64,000 bases of DNA from Pseudaminobacter sp047739745 (GCF_047739745.1 NZ_JBLLVA010000002.1:385374-449373); one strand, 5' to 3'; positions 40,345 through 49,077 are shown, counted from the first letter of the stretch. Numbers and translations are program-made. Notes: generated by a model from the sequence alone, not told the origin.

Positions 40345-40590
40345 TCAGTCGGACAGCCGCGCTATCGCAATGGCGGGATGTGGCCGAAGCGCCGAGACAC
40401 GACTGGCGCACGTCGCCTTCCTGGCGAAGGACACGGCGCTTCTGTCCTCGCAGTCCCCCGCCTTTCCGGGATACGTCAAGAGTTCCTCCTTGCCGAACAG
40501 ATCGAGGTCGCTCATCGGCTCGACCGACTGGTTGACGTCAAGATTGACCTCGGAAATCCGCTGGCGGAACGTCTCCGACAGAGGCGCCGG
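40345..40590 (-). pseudogene. Transglutaminase-like cysteine protease (BTLCP/DUF920) fragment
   Basis: Reads ETFRQRISEVNLDVNQSVEP, DLDLFGKEELLTYP and KAGDCED, the start of the BTLCP fold including its catalytic Cys (GDCED). The His and Asp parts of the triad are absent and the frame ends shortly after. Only about a third of a normal protein remains. It abuts a cation-efflux fragment on the other strand. Confidence 0.5.
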
Positions 40591-40792
40591 GGAGGCATCC
40601 AGGATGCGGATGGAGCGGCTGGCGGCCGAGGCGCATGTGGCGGTCCGCCTAGCAAATCTGGAGGAGGTGGATATCCTCAGACGAACCATGAAGGAGCGTC
40701 TTCGAGAGTCCTTCGGCATCGATCATACAGAGCTGGAATTCGAATCCGCCGCGACCAGCAGCCACAGCCGCGAGACCATCCGGCAGGAGTGA
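40590..40792 (+). pseudogene. Cation diffusion facilitator C-terminal fragment
   Basis: The last part of an open frame reads HVAVRLANLEEVDILRRTMK then ERLRESFGIDHTELEFE, like the cytoplasmic C-terminal domain of CDF metal exporters (CzcD/DmeF type). No membrane helices are left. The junction with the BTLCP fragment is near 40590. Confidence 0.45.
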
Positions 40793-40822
40793 CCCAGCCG
40801 GGACAATCGTGTCGCGGCAGGG

Positions 40823-42034
40823 TCAAACTTTGACGAGCATCGCGGTCAAATACATGAACGAAACCCCTGCAGCCAATCCTGCCATCGTGGCCGGCGCAGT
40901 CAGTGCCGCCGCGGGGCCCCTCCCGTCCGACCTCATCAGGTACGCCATGACCTCGACGACGACCTGCAGGATGGCTCCGGCACCGATCGCTAGAGCCAGC
41001 GCCGACCACTGCGGCGCATAGGCGACGCTGCCGATCCAGAGGCCGATGACGGCGGGTCCACCCGCCAGCAGAGCCAGGCCGACGAAGCTCCACAAAGGCG
41101 GGCGCTTCTTCAGCATCGGCGCGGAAATGCCGATGCCTTCGGTGATGTTGTGCAGCATGAATCCCAACACCAGGAACGTGCCCAGTCCGGCCGCGCCCGC
41201 CGCGAAGGCTGCGCCGATGGCCAGTCCCTCGCCAAGGTTGTGCAGGCCGATGCCGAGCGCGATGAAGGTGGCGAGCGCAAGCCCTGTCGGCACTCCGTCC
41301 CGGCGGCCAGCCGCCATCAGCAGGAGGAAGCTCGCCGCGGCTGCGAGCACGACCATGGCCTGTCCCTGGAACAGGGCGGCCGACTCGGCCGCCAGTTCGA
41401 AAGCTTCCGCCGTTGTGTCGACGAGCAGGAATGCCAGCAGGCCGACTGTCAGGGCGAGCAGGAAATTCATGCCGTTGCGGCCGACACCGCGCAGCGCTGG
41501 ATAAAACATCATCCCGATGGCCACCGGAACGAGGCCGACAAGGACGCCGAGGAGCGCCTGGGACGCGAGGCTCCTTGCATCCCGCGTCGGGGTAGGCACC
41601 GCGACCGCGATCTCGTGCTCGAACGTCGCCCCGGTGTTGGTGACGATGTTGATGGCATGTGCCTCCCCCAGCACCCACGGGAAGGGAAGATGCAGCCATG
41701 CCGTAGAACCGCGGGCGAGCGGCCCTTCGGGTTCCTGCGTGAACTGCCAGTATGCGTCGTCGACCTGGACCTGGGCGATCGTCATCGGCTCGGAGCCCCC
41801 GGCGCGGATCAGGACGCGGATGCCGTCGGACGAAAGGATCGTCCTCTCGAAGGTCAGGTTTTCGACCGGCGGAGCGCCGTTGCCGAAGTTTCTGAGCGGG
41901 TCCGCGATCAGCAGCCAGGCGATCGCCAGAGCAAGCGCCGCGATGGGCAGAACCAACCACAACAGGGCGGCGCGGGATTTTCTTGCCACGACAGGCGTCG
42001 CGTCGGCGGCTGTGATCGGCGAGGCGTCGTTCAT
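40823..42034 (-). CDS. ZIP-like metal transporter with N-terminal extension
   Basis: A 403-residue membrane protein. The first 170 residues hold one helix (about 24-44) and an extracytoplasmic beta-rich domain. The C-terminal 230 residues have about seven helices with the two ZIP metal motifs HNLGEGLAIG and HNITEGIGIS. Start overlaps the stop of the upstream multicopper oxidase (ATGA). The N-terminal domain is not usual for ZIP proteins and may be a periplasmic metal-handling module. Metal unknown; copper or zinc are plausible from context. Confidence 0.75.
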   Translation of the reverse strand: MNDASPITAADATPVVARKSRAALLWLVLPIAALALAIAWLLIADPLRNFGNGAPPVENLTFERTILSSDGIRVLIRAGGSEPMTIAQVQVDDAYWQFTQEPEGPLARGSTAWLHLPFPWVLGEAHAINIVTNTGATFEHEIAVAVPTPTRDARSLASQALLGVLVGLVPVAIGMMFYPALRGVGRNGMNFLLALTVGLLAFLLVDTTAEAFELAAESAALFQGQAMVVLAAAASFLLLMAAGRRDGVPTGLALATFIALGIGLHNLGEGLAIGAAFAAGAAGLGTFLVLGFMLHNITEGIGISAPMLKKRPPLWSFVGLALLAGGPAVIGLWIGSVAYAPQWSALALAIGAGAILQVVVEVMAYLMRSDGRGPAAALTAPATMAGLAAGVSFMYLTAMLVKV

Positions 42035-43158
42035 GCGACCGCCTCCACCACGTCGAACATACCCGTCCAGCCGAGTTCGGTGAACTCAGACTGGTGCGGG
42101 TGGAACATATAGAGCCCGGTTTCGTGATCCTTGTAGGTAAACTCGAGAATGCCGCGCTGCGCCTGCACCTGCGTGATCAGGTCGACCGTCCGCAAAGTCG
42201 GCGTGAGCGTCGTTCCCTGCTCGAAATAGTCGAAGAAGTTGGCGTGCAGGTGGAACGAGTTGATGGGGTCGAATTCGACGACGTTGGCAAGATATATGCG
42301 GACAGGGCGGTCGCGGACAATCCTGATCGGCCGCTTCATGTAGGCGTGCGCGACGGTGTTCACCGCATACACTTCGTTCTCGTTGTCGAAGTTGGTGTCG
42401 AAGCCGTTCATCACCATGGCGAATTCCTGCCATTCGGCGTTTTCGGGCGTGCCCAGCAGGCGGGAACGGGCGACCTCGGCAAGCTCCGGATGGCGGACCG
42501 GATCCGGATCGATCACGAACAGCCCGTACATGCCCTTGTGGATGTGCCGCTTCAGGGGCAGCGCATGGCAGTGATAGAGATGGCATCCAAACGGACGAGC
42601 ATCGAACTCGTAGACGAATTCGTCGCCCGGATTGATCAAGCCCGCTCCCGGAACGCCGTCCATCCTTGCGGCGTGAATGCCGTGGAAGTGCATCGAGTGC
42701 GGGTGCGAGCCTAAATTGCGGAAAACGATCCGCAGGCGCTCGCCTTCGGTGGCCCTCAGCGCTGGCCCTGGAACCCGTCCGTTATATGTCCAAGCCGGGA
42801 ACATGATCCCGGGCGCGATTTCGATTTCCCTGTCGACCGCCTCTATCTCGAAGGTCCGAAGGATTCGTCCGTCGGCAAGTGTCGAGACCGAACCCTTTTC
42901 CCAGTCCGTCACCATCTTGGAAGGATCGAAGCCGTTCCGCTCGGCGTCGACATCTCCGACGGTAATCATCGAGCCGTGTGTGGTCAGGTGCGCCGGAGGC
43001 GCCTCAGCGTTCCCGGAGTACACGGCCCCATGGCCGGAATGACCTGACTGGCCACTCGCCGTCCCCGCTATCGCCGATCCTCCGGCCGCCGCCAAGCCGC
43101 CCCACAGCAGACCGCGCCTGCTGATCTTTTCGCGGAACCAGACTCGCACTTCGGGCAT
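42031..43158 (-). CDS. Two-domain multicopper oxidase, Tat-exported
   Basis: A 375-residue cupredoxin protein with a Tat signal (SRRGLLWGGLAAAGGSA). Copper ligands are in HSMHFHGIH, HLYHCHALPLKRHIHKGMYG (a type-1 site with Cys, two His and Met in the first domain), FHLHANFF and MFHPHQSEF. This order resembles nitrite-reductase-like two-domain oxidases rather than three-domain laccases. ATG at 43158 puts the signal at the N-terminus; the longer frame overlaps a palindromic operator. Coupled to the ZIP-like gene. Confidence 0.85.
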   Translation of the reverse strand: MPEVRVWFREKISRRGLLWGGLAAAGGSAIAGTASGQSGHSGHGAVYSGNAEAPPAHLTTHGSMITVGDVDAERNGFDPSKMVTDWEKGSVSTLADGRILRTFEIEAVDREIEIAPGIMFPAWTYNGRVPGPALRATEGERLRIVFRNLGSHPHSMHFHGIHAARMDGVPGAGLINPGDEFVYEFDARPFGCHLYHCHALPLKRHIHKGMYGLFVIDPDPVRHPELAEVARSRLLGTPENAEWQEFAMVMNGFDTNFDNENEVYAVNTVAHAYMKRPIRIVRDRPVRIYLANVVEFDPINSFHLHANFFDYFEQGTTLTPTLRTVDLITQVQAQRGILEFTYKDHETGLYMFHPHQSEFTELGWTGMFDVVEAVA

Positions 43159-43168
43159 AGCCAAATCC

Positions 43169-43189
43169 TGCAAATGAGAACTATTTGCA
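43169..43189. promoter_or_regulatory. 21-bp dyad operator upstream of the oxidase/ZIP operon
   Basis: TGCAAAT and ATTTGCA arms flank a 7-base centre GAGAACT, 10 bases upstream of the ATG at 43158. The core AATGAGAACTATT resembles Fur-family boxes. No regulator gene is adjacent. Confidence 0.55.
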
Positions 43190-43341
43190 TTACCATTAAT
43201 CAGATTGTTTCGCAATCGGGGCGAAGCCTAACGGGGACCGCAGCCGGAAAAAAAGGATTGTGTTGATCTCGTCGTCGGCGCGAAGACCCTGAAGAAGAAG
43301 GCCGAGACGTTGAGGCAGTAGTCCTCGACCAAGTCAATTGG

Positions 43342-43986
43342 TCACGGCTGTTTCATGTTGTTCGTCAGACCGTTGACATACATGACCAGGTTCAGCGGAT
43401 CGAACCGGAGGCCATGGAACTTGGCCGCGAAACGCCCGCCGCGGTCAATCACGTGGGTAACCACGCCGTGCATCTGCTGGCCGCCCCCAAGCGGATCGAA
43501 ACGGACGTTGTACTCCTCGGACAGCTTGCGCGTTGCGTCCTCCGCCTGTCCCTCGCGGGTGGTCAGGAAGGCCCAGTTGCTCGGGTCCAGCCCGTGCGCC
43601 TCGCCGTATGCCTTCATCACCTTGGGCGTGTCCGCCGCCGGATCAGTCGTCACCGTCAGAAACTGCACCATGTCCTTCATCGGCGTCTCGTTGACCATGG
43701 CCTGGACGCGGGCGATCAGGTCGGAGTGCAGCGGGCAGACGTCCGTGCAGCTCGCGAAGACGAAGTTGAGCACGACCACCTTGTCCGAGAAGTCCGAGAG
43801 CCGAGCCGGGTTGCCTTCGGCATCCGCCAGTTCGAAGCCGGGCGCTGCCGGAGCGTCGATCGCCTGAAAGTACTTCTCCTCGCTGCCCATCAGCCTGTCG
43901 AGATCAGCGCCTGGATGGTGGGCATGCGCGGGCAATGCGGCAGCCGCGACTGCGGCCATCGCGGTGAGAAGCACTCTTCTGTTCAT
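43342..43986 (-). CDS. SCO1/SenC family copper chaperone
   Basis: A 214-residue exported thioredoxin-fold protein (signal to about residue 23). The SCO copper ligands are all present: Cys pair in FASCTDVCPLH and His in GVVTHVIDRGG. SCO proteins deliver copper to the CuA site of cytochrome oxidase or act in redox control. The gene overlaps TlpA upstream (ATGA) and is the last of a five-gene coupled series. Confidence 0.88.
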   Translation of the reverse strand: MNRRVLLTAMAAVAAAALPAHAHHPGADLDRLMGSEEKYFQAIDAPAAPGFELADAEGNPARLSDFSDKVVVLNFVFASCTDVCPLHSDLIARVQAMVNETPMKDMVQFLTVTTDPAADTPKVMKAYGEAHGLDPSNWAFLTTREGQAEDATRKLSEEYNVRFDPLGGGQQMHGVVTHVIDRGGRFAAKFHGLRFDPLNLVMYVNGLTNNMKQP

Positions 43987-44528
43987 CTCCGTTCTCCAGT
44001 TTGGTCGTCGAGTTCCCGTTCTATGACCCCTTCGAGGAAGGCGACCATCTCAGGGGTGTCCCATTCGGCGGGTCCGGCGAGCCGCGCGAGCTCGTTTCCA
44101 TCCGGGCCGATGAGCAGCGTGACTGGCAGGCCGAACAGTCCCAGCGAACGAATAGCGGCCCCGTCCCGGTCGATGAAGATTGGGAGCTTGACCCCGATCT
44201 CGTCAAAGAACTGCCTGGCCGCGCTGGCCCCGGCCCGGTCCACCGAAAGGGCGACAACCTCGAACCCTTCGCCGCCGAGCCGCTCCCGCAGGCGGTCGAG
44301 CGTGGACATCTCGGCCCGGCAGGGCGCGCACCACGTCGCCCATACGTTGAGCAGCACCACCTTGGCGCGCCAGTCCTCAAGGGATCGCGGCTCTCCCGAC
44401 TCGTCGGCAAAGACGAGTTCGGGCAAGGGCTGCGGCTCCTCGTGCAGCGGCATCACTGTCCGTTCCTGCGCGTGCGCGCCGCTCGCGGCCGCGAGAGCAA
44501 TTACAAGCGCCGTCAGGATCGCTCTCAC
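43983..44528 (-). CDS. TlpA-like thiol-disulfide oxidoreductase
   Basis: A 181-residue exported thioredoxin-fold protein with WATWCAPCRAEM (CxxC) and the cis-Pro region GLPVTLLIGPDG. Start is GTG at 44528, inside the last codons of the preceding gene (GTGA overlap), followed directly by a signal peptide. Likely keeps cysteine ligands of the nearby SCO or copper proteins reduced. Confidence 0.87.
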   Translation of the reverse strand: MRAILTALVIALAAASGAHAQERTVMPLHEEPQPLPELVFADESGEPRSLEDWRAKVVLLNVWATWCAPCRAEMSTLDRLRERLGGEGFEVVALSVDRAGASAARQFFDEIGVKLPIFIDRDGAAIRSLGLFGLPVTLLIGPDGNELARLAGPAEWDTPEMVAFLEGVIERELDDQTGERR

Positions 44529-44791
44529 TGCGCCTTCTCCTTTTCCTGGCGGCTCATCTGCGCCTGGTAGGCTCGCTCCTGTTCCGGCCATGTGCTCCTG
44601 ATGAAGGCCAGTACGGAGCGGATTTCGTTGTCGCTCAGCACATCCCGGAATCCGGGCATGTCGCTCTCGTAGCCGCCGCGCGCGACAACGGCGGGTCCTT
44701 CCTTGGTGATCCGGAACAGCCAGATCAGGGCGGGGGCCGCAGCACCCGAGAGCGCTCCCATGATGCCGAGGGCAACGACCTTCCTGCTCAT
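44525..44791 (-). pseudogene. Cytochrome c remnant lacking the heme-binding motif
   Basis: An 88-residue frame that starts like an exported protein (MSRKVVALGIMGALSGAAAP) and continues LIWLFRITKEGPAVV, SDMPGFRDVLSDNEIRSVLA and FIRSTWPE, the C-terminal half of a class-I cytochrome c, including the axial Met in DMPGF. There is no CXXCH. The middle, where it should be, appears to have been deleted in frame. It is still coupled to both neighbours, so expression could continue. Confidence 0.65.
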
Positions 44792-44916
44792 TTGGGGCTG
44801 CTGAAGAACAGGTACTTCACCAAGGCCGCGGCCGCGAGGACAAGCACGATCACGACGATCAGCCAGACCAGACCCATGCCCCACATCATCCCGCCCATCG
44901 TTCCACCGTCCATCAT
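44788..44916 (-). CDS. 42-residue Met/Gly-rich single-pass membrane protein
   Basis: A small frame missed by length cut-offs: MMDGGTMGGMMWGMG then a hydrophobic helix LVWLIVVIVLVLAAAALV and a short basic end. An AAGGAG ribosome site precedes it by the right distance, and its stop overlaps the cytochrome remnant start (ATGA). The Met-rich N-terminus facing the periplasm could bind Cu(I); that is inference. Similar tiny proteins accompany copper clusters. Confidence 0.7.
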   Translation of the reverse strand: MMDGGTMGGMMWGMGLVWLIVVIVLVLAAAALVKYLFFSSPK

Positions 44917-44950
44917 CGCCGGCTCCTTCCAGGTTTGGGCTCAGGCGGCA

Positions 44951-45391
44951 CTATTCCCGCGCGTAGACCCCGCCCACAGTCCCCGACTTGGTGATCTCGA
45001 GGACTTCGAGCGGACCCTCCTTGGGTCCGGGCATGCCGGGCGAGCCCGTCGGCATTCCGGGCAGAGTCACGCCCTTGATGTCGGGCCGCTCGGTCAGGAG
45101 CTTGCGGACGGTCGAGGCGGGAACGTGGCCGCTGACGACATAGCCGTCGACGAAGGCCAGGTGGCAGCCCTGGAACTCCTCGGGAATGCCCGCCTCGCTG
45201 CTCATCTGCGCAAGGTTGTGCGTGGCCTGCTCGGTGACCTTGAAGCCGTTCTGCCGCAGGTGCTCGGCGTGCCCTTCGCAGCAGCCGCATTGCGGGTTCT
45301 TGTAGAGCATCACCTCGTTCTCGCCCGCCATGGCCGGAGCCGTCCCCCAGACGAAGGCAGCCAGGCAAAGGGTGTTCAGCAACTTTCGCAT
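44951..45391 (-). CDS. DUF411 exported metal-binding protein
   Basis: A 146-residue protein with a signal peptide and the DUF411 motif YKNPQCGCCEGHAEHLRQ (Cys at the CGCC centre). Also HLAFVDGYVVSGHVPASTV and IKGVTLPGMPTGSPGMPG. The family occurs in copper and silver resistance clusters. ATG at 45391 is preceded by AAAGGAG. It lies between the multicopper oxidase and the small membrane protein. Confidence 0.9.
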   Translation of the reverse strand: MRKLLNTLCLAAFVWGTAPAMAGENEVMLYKNPQCGCCEGHAEHLRQNGFKVTEQATHNLAQMSSEAGIPEEFQGCHLAFVDGYVVSGHVPASTVRKLLTERPDIKGVTLPGMPTGSPGMPGPKEGPLEVLEITKSGTVGGVYARE

Positions 45392-45417
45392 TTCGGTTCT
45401 CCTTTCGAGGAAACTGG

Positions 45418-46917
45418 TCAGGCGACGCGGAAGACGCCCATCATCCCGGCGGCCTGGTGTTCGAGGACGTGGCAGTGGAACATCCAGTCGCCGGGGTTGT
45501 CGGCGACGAAGGCGATCTCGACACGCTCGCGCGGCGACATGAGTACCGTGTCCTGCCATTCGCGTCGCGGCGTCGGCTTGCCGTTCCGGGAAATCACCCG
45601 GAACGAGTGACCGTGCAGGTGCATCGGGTGGTCCCAGGCCGTCGCGTTGGTCATTGCGATCACGTGGCTCTTGCCGCGCGCAAGGGTCAGCATCGGGTCC
45701 ATGACGTGGCCTTCCGCGGCCACGCCGTTGATGAACCAGATGCCGCCGGAATGCATCATGTTCATCATGTCGCTCATGTTGCCCATCATGCCACCCATCA
45801 TGCCACCCATCGCGCCGGAGGAATCCCTGCCCATGTCTCCCATGCTGCCGCCCATCTCCCGCATCACCATGGCGCCCATCATGCCGCCGTTGAAGGTGAC
45901 CTCGTGGCGGGCAGCCGTCGCGAGGTCCGGCTCCGGCAGCGGGTTCGGCGGCAGGACGACGGGCCAGTCGGGGGCTTTGTCCCTCAGCGGCTCGTCTTCA
46001 TAGGCGAGATCGATCAGGCGGTATTCGAGGCCCTCGTAGAAGCGGTCGATCACCGAAACTTGGCTTCCTGCATCAGCCGTCATGTCGAGCATAATGTCGG
46101 CGCGCATGGCGGGTCCGAGCACCACCAGTCCGCCTTCCGGCGCATGCGGCTCGACAGGCTGCCCGTCGAGCGCGATGACGACGGGTTCGTGACTTCCGAA
46201 GTCGAGGGCGAAGATGCGGGCGTTGGCGGCGTTGATCAGGCGCAGGCGGATCCGTTCGTCCTTCCTGACCCGGAAGATATCCGGCACGCGGCCGTTGATC
46301 GTCACCGTGTTGCCGACCCGGCCGTTGTGCATCATGTCGTGGCGGCTGCCGAAGTCGTTGCGCATCTCGGCGGTCTTGGTCAGCCGCCAGTCCGACAGCA
46401 CCCAGGTGACGTCGCGGTCGACCCGGACCGGATCGGCTTCCTCCACGATCAGCGGGCCGTAGAGGCCGCGGCCGACCTGCTCGAAGCTGCGCTGGTGCGG
46501 ATGGTACCAGAAGGTGCCCGCATCGACCGCGTCGAACTCGTAGGTGAAGGTCTCGCTTGGCGCGATCGGCGGCTGGGTGAGGTGCGGCACCCCGTCCATG
46601 GCGTTCGGCACGCGCACCCCGTGCCAGTGCACGGTCGTTTCTTCCTCGAGTCCGTTCTCGACCGCGATCCGCAGGCGCTCTCCCTGGCGGACGCGGATTT
46701 CCGGGCCGGGCAGCTTGCCGTCGTAGCACCAGACAAGGGTTTCCCCGTACGGCTCGGGCGCTATCTGGGCGCGGCCCGATCCGGCGCGGAGTCGGAACTC
46801 CCGAACGCCTGCGGCAAGGGCAATGGATTGCAGCGGGAGCATCGCGTTCGCCGAGAGGGCTGCGGCGGATGCAATGAAGGCTCGACGCGTCAGCGTCGGC
46901 GCACGAAAATCGGACAT
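45418..46917 (-). CDS. Three-domain multicopper oxidase (PcoA/CopA-like)
   Basis: A 499-residue cuproxidase-type enzyme with a Tat signal (LTRRAFIASAAALSANAM). All four copper-motif blocks are visible: TTVHWHGVR, FWYHPHQRS, HPMHLHGHSF and HCHVLEHQAAGM. A Met-rich loop (residues about 350-385, many MxxM) sits between domains 2 and 3, as in PcoA/CopA. Oxidises Cu(I) in the periplasm. Intact, unlike many neighbours. Start ATG at 46917. Confidence 0.92.
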   Translation of the reverse strand: MSDFRAPTLTRRAFIASAAALSANAMLPLQSIALAAGVREFRLRAGSGRAQIAPEPYGETLVWCYDGKLPGPEIRVRQGERLRIAVENGLEEETTVHWHGVRVPNAMDGVPHLTQPPIAPSETFTYEFDAVDAGTFWYHPHQRSFEQVGRGLYGPLIVEEADPVRVDRDVTWVLSDWRLTKTAEMRNDFGSRHDMMHNGRVGNTVTINGRVPDIFRVRKDERIRLRLINAANARIFALDFGSHEPVVIALDGQPVEPHAPEGGLVVLGPAMRADIMLDMTADAGSQVSVIDRFYEGLEYRLIDLAYEDEPLRDKAPDWPVVLPPNPLPEPDLATAARHEVTFNGGMMGAMVMREMGGSMGDMGRDSSGAMGGMMGGMMGNMSDMMNMMHSGGIWFINGVAAEGHVMDPMLTLARGKSHVIAMTNATAWDHPMHLHGHSFRVISRNGKPTPRREWQDTVLMSPRERVEIAFVADNPGDWMFHCHVLEHQAAGMMGVFRVA

Positions 46918-47010
46918 GGATCAACCATCCTGGAATAGCCTCATGTGACGCGCGGACCTAGCCAGGCGCGTCGACGAGTTCGGCCGCGAGCGGAATGCTC
47001 CGCGGCCGCT

Positions 47011-47349
47011 TCAGCTCAGGAGGGTGGTTCGGGGAGGGTAGGGATCAGGCGGACCCGTGCGGCCGTCCGACCGTTCCGCGGGTGGCGAAGAAACGCTGGC
47101 TGCGACGTGCGGATGTTCGGTCGCGGCAGGCGGGCAGATCGCGGCCAGCGTGGTCACGCAGAACTGGTCGCATGCTGTCGCCTGCGCGTCATCGCCGGGA
47201 CAGTCCTGGCAATCGGCCATGCCACCGTCGTCCATGGTCGCCATGGACATCTTCAGGGACATGTTGGTGGCGGCCGCCGCATGCGCTGCCGTGCCCGCGG
47301 CGAAGGCCGCGAGGAAGACGACTGCGAGGACGCGGACGAGCCTGTTCAT
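47011..47349 (-). CDS. Cys/Met-rich exported protein (DUF2946-like)
   Basis: A 112-residue protein with a signal peptide (MNRLVRVLAVVFLAAFAAG). The mature part has Met-rich MSLKMSMATMDDGGMADCQD then four Cys (DCQDCP, ACDQFC). Small proteins of this make-up head copper-resistance operons. It is the first gene of the minus-strand copper cluster, so its upstream region (47350-47433) should carry the main promoter; I could not assign a CueR or CopR box. Confidence 0.65.
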   Translation of the reverse strand: MNRLVRVLAVVFLAAFAAGTAAHAAAATNMSLKMSMATMDDGGMADCQDCPGDDAQATACDQFCVTTLAAICPPAATEHPHVAASVSSPPAERSDGRTGPPDPYPPRTTLLS

Positions 47350-47433
47350 CAAACGGACACTAGTCCTGCCTCCGCACCGTGTCCAGAATCGGAATGGTCG
47401 CAGGCTTCCTCAGATGGGGTTTTTTGCGACGCC

Positions 47434-47792
47434 CGGGCGGCCGCTCACTGCGCTGCGGAGGAACGGCGGGCAAAGGAGGCCGCGGAGAAGGTCGAGCGCG
47501 AAGCCGGAGATCGCGAGGCGAGCTTGGCTAAATCCGTGATGGCAGCGATGGGCGCCGCCTCGGAACGGATGTCGTCACCGCAGGATTCGCTCGGCGGCCT
47601 CTCGCCGGCGGCGATGGCGCGCAGGTCGCAGTCCTACTGGAAGGCATCCGATGCTCTCGACCGCTGGAGGTCAGCCGTAAGGGAGGAAGGGGACGCCAGG
47701 TCCGCCGTGACGAGGCCCTGGCCACGCTGCGAGCCGCCGCCAAGGCCGACTTCAAGCGGGACGACTACGCAAAACTGTGGATGCGCCAGCCG
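47434..47792 (+). repeat. Direct repeat, left copy (CoiA-like gene fragment)
   Basis: Bases 47434-47693 are identical to 61268-61527 (260 bp), and similarity continues to 47792 with a one-base indel and about 27 extra bases that the right copy has lost. It is an isolated internal piece of the gene at 60336-61700 with no start or stop of its own. The two copies, in the same orientation, bracket the tniQ, chromate, nickel and arsenic genes. Confidence 0.9.
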
Positions 47793-47836
47793 AGATCGTC
47801 CTCGATCACGCGTGCCAGCGACTGCGAAAGCGCATC

Positions 47837-49077
47837 TCAGGAGTATTTTTGAGCCATAAGTCGGCTGGACGAGGCGAAGCCGTCGCAGGCCGCCCTCATC
47901 CGTAGCGACGCCAGCGAGGCGGATTCTTCCACGTCGACAAGAACCCCCGACAGGCCGATCCCGTCCCCTGACTTAACCGCGCGCAGCCTGCCCTCGAGCG
48001 CCGCCCGGACCAGTCCGGCGACGGGAACGCCAAGCGACCGCGAGACGGCCGGCAGCGGCCGCAGCCCTGCGCCGGAGGAGGGGGCGAAGCCGCACAAGAC
48101 TCCTGCGTGTTCCAGCGTGAAATATCCGTAAGGGACGTCGCGCGGACCGATCGCGAGCGTGCGGCTTTCGGTCCAGCTGCGGATGCTATGCCGGATGGTC
48201 TCCTTCAGCCCGTTCCTGAAATCCCGCACGAGCCAGAACCTGAACTCGTCGGAATGCATGAAATGCGGCGGCGCAAGCATGCCCTCCATCCCGGCGTAGA
48301 CGCGCTCGAGCGTGGCGGCGACAGCCGCGGGAACGTCGAGGATCGCGTTGAAGCCTGCCGACATCAGACGGCGGCGGTCCTCCTGCCGATACGAGAAGGC
48401 GGTCTCGGAAAACGGATCGAGGACGAACCTGCCAACGACCCCGACCGTGTCCATCACCTCGTGCATCTCCATCGCGTCCAGCCAACGGACGGGCTGCGCC
48501 CTCTCGCCCGTCATCCGGCCGATCAGGTAGGCGTCGAAGGCCACGTCGCGGGCATCCAGCGGTCGGCCCGTGACGAAGCCAGTTCGCGTCCGCACCGACA
48601 GTGGAGGACGCTCGGCGACGAGGCCCAGGTCGGACGCGCTCCGCATCTGCAGGATTCGGAGAGCACGATTTGATGCCGCGGACAGGACGTGACGTAGGCC
48701 AGTTCCCACCAGGTCCGGTGTGAACCCGTCTCGAGAAGGCAGTCGGGGCACCAGCGCCTGTACGCCGTCGAGTAATCGCTAGCCCGGAATCTTTCCCCTA
48801 TGACGGACACCATTATGCCCTCGAAACGGGGTGACGCATGGCGAAGCATCCTCCCGTACACGCCGCAGAAGCGCGCGACGGCGTCAGGCCGCACGTTCGT
48901 CACGAGACGGCCAGGCTGGTCGTCCAGGAGCTGTCTGAAGAAGCTTGCCGCTCCCGGCACGTTGAGGTCCGCAGCCTTGGCAATGATGGCATGGGCGGGC
49001 TCGTGCGGCTCCTGCCGGGCGAGAGCGGCAGGACCGTGCGCCCGCCGGCATGCTTGTACCGTCTCGTCATGCGGCAT
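47837..49077 (-). pseudogene. tniQ: TniQ-family transposition protein, frameshifted
   Basis: TniQ/TnsD proteins choose the target of Tn7- and Tn5053-like transposons. The N-terminal part reads PHEPAHAIIAKAADLNVPGA. The zinc finger is YRRWCPDCLLETGSHRTWWE, SCPRHQIVLSESCRCGA and HCRCGREL. Near 48585 the frame shifts by one missing base, and the rest (VAFDAYLIGRMTG to the stop) continues in another frame. No tniA or tniB is in the window. The 3' end overlaps a transposon-end-like motif (47843-47862). Confidence 0.75.
47843..47862. repeat. Transposon-end-like motif at the tniQ 3' end
   Basis: On the minus strand it reads GACTTATGGCTCAAAAATAC, close to the units at 63702-63721 (AACTTATGAGTCAAAATGCA) and 40302-40321. 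Orientation is that of a left end with tniQ inside. It overlaps the last codons of tniQ. Confidence 0.45.

Noticed and set aside
45457..46938. 493-residue open frame antisense to the multicopper oxidase
   Set aside because: His/Val-rich mirror of the oxidase codons; the oxidase has all its copper motifs.
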